NCBI GenBank assembly: GCA_021163455.1
Contig: JAGGWT010000129.1
Span: 1-6,020 of the forward strand
Reading direction: 5' to 3'
Source: Thermoplasmata archaeon
GTDB lineage: Archaea; Thermoplasmatota; E2; DHVEG-1; B18-G2
DNA length: 6,020 nucleotides
The notes below the pieces were generated by a model. The model was not told the origin of the DNA. It was given only the letters and a program-made list of their open reading frames with translations, and did not search any database. Within the stretch, counting starts at the first letter, position 1. Each line of letters begins with the position of its first letter. Of the stretch, positions 5,422 to 6,020 are shown piece by piece. Position numbers and translations under genes: made by a program.

Positions 5422-6020
5422 TTACAGAAGTTTCCAGACGGCGAACTCTGTTGTTGCTGTGTTTCCAAAGATGTCTGTGGCTACAATTTTGATTTCATGT
5501 TTTCCAAATGTCTTCTCGGACCACGTCCATGTGTATGGCGGAGCAGTGAAGTTCGAGACCTCGTTTCCATCTATGTAAAGAGCAACGTACTCTATACCAC
5601 TTTCATCTGTTACGTTGATCTCAATGTCTATGCTGCCTATCACTATCGTTATGAAGAAGGGTATTATTCTGTTGTTAGAGATATACAGTCCCTTCCACGG
5701 TTTTTCAACTGTTATGGTTGGCGGTGTGGTATCTGGAGGACCAACTATTACCGTCGCTTCGTCTGTTTTAACAGCAGTGTAGTTGTCATGTACAGTCAGC
5801 GTAACCGTATAGATACCTTCCTCGTCGTAAACATGAGATGGGTTTGATTCATTACTGGTTGTTCCATCACCAAAGTCCCAGTGATATGTGTAGGGCTGAT
5901 ATCCTCCATACACGGTCGTGTTGAATGTTACCGGCTCGCCCGGCAGAGCATGATAAGGTCCATCAATATCAACAAAGAGTTGTGGTTTTATCTCCACCAC
6001 GAATGGGTTAGACCATGGAC
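5422..6020 (-). CDS. PKD- and Ig-like-domain surface protein, C-terminal part
   Basis: This is the C-terminal end of a larger secreted or surface protein. The frame is open through the right edge, so the N-terminus is missing. The GTG at 5998-6000 is an internal Val codon, since coding-like residues (PWSNPF) precede it. Numbering from that Val: a PKD domain at about 5-87 carries WDFGDG (41-46) and HVYDEEGIYTVTLTV (56-70). It is followed by a linker, DTTPPTITVEKP, and an Ig-like domain at about 94-188 with INVTDESGIEYVALYIDG (128-145), PPYTWTW (154-160) and GKHEIKIVATDIFGN (166-180). Five N-X-S/T sequons (N27, N50, N73, N129, N150) suggest N-glycosylation outside the cell. The protein ends right after the Ig-like domain, without membrane anchor or sorting motif. 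Such domains mediate adhesion or act as spacers in archaeal surface proteins and exoenzymes. The specific function depends on the missing N-terminus. Confidence 0.9.
   Translation of the reverse strand, partial: PWSNPFVVEIKPQLFVDIDGPYHALPGEPVTFNTTVYGGYQPYTYHWDFGDGTTSNESNPSHVYDEEGIYTVTLTVHDNYTAVKTDEATVIVGPPDTTPPTITVEKPWKGLYISNNRIIPFFITIVIGSIDIEINVTDESGIEYVALYIDGNEVSNFTAPPYTWTWSEKTFGKHEIKIVATDIFGNTATTEFAVWKLL

Noticed and set aside
5497..5847. 116-codon plus-strand open frame opposite the PKD protein
   Set aside because: The minus strand here encodes clear PKD and Ig-like motifs, so this is a shadow frame.
5998..6000. GTG as the start of the PKD protein
   Set aside because: The frame stays open upstream to the window edge with coding-like residues and no signal peptide follows the GTG, so the gene is cut by the window.
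1..6020. CRISPR arrays, tRNA or rRNA genes, insertion sequences, riboswitches
   Set aside because: No regularly spaced repeats, cloverleaf-like segments, transposase motifs or long inverted repeats were seen by eye on either strand; a covariance-model scan was not possible.

Overview
The window most likely comes from an archaeon of the euryarchaeal type. Three A/T-rich TATA-like boxes lie at archaeal distances from start codons, and two of those genes have almost no leader and no Shine-Dalgarno sequence. Arginine is mostly AGA/AGG and isoleucine often ATA. There is a T-tract terminator, and the last gene is a PKD/Ig-like surface protein of a kind common in Thermoplasmatota and other Euryarchaeota. 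No rRNA or other taxonomic marker is present, so anything below 'archaeon' is inference.

Layout: positions 1-102 hold no convincing gene. Positions 103-489 (minus) hold a small orphan ORF of doubtful status. Positions 541-2550 (minus) encode a complete membrane-integral pyrophosphatase (HppA). Its residues point to a K+-dependent, probably Na+-pumping enzyme. Positions 2594-3238 (minus) encode a pyroglutamyl-peptidase I-like cysteine peptidase with an intact Glu/Cys/His triad and an N-terminal signal peptide, which is unusual for a normally cytosolic family. A 123-bp divergent promoter region follows. Positions 3362-5356 (plus) encode a complete OPT-family peptide transporter. From 5422 to the right edge (minus) lies the C-terminal part of a PKD/Ig-like extracellular protein whose N-terminus is outside the window.

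How the genes may work together: the exported pyroglutamyl-peptidase-like protein and the OPT transporter are divergently transcribed from one short intergenic region. They could form a peptide-scavenging pair, with blocked pyroglutamyl N-termini removed outside the cell and the peptides then imported. The pyrophosphatase sits 43 bp downstream of the peptidase on the same strand but has its own TATA-like box. It would turn biosynthetic pyrophosphate into an ion gradient. Whether that gradient drives OPT uptake is speculation. No CRISPR array, insertion sequence, tRNA or phage gene was seen. The families are known; the novelty lies in the exported peptidase, its pairing with OPT, and the unexplained small ORF.
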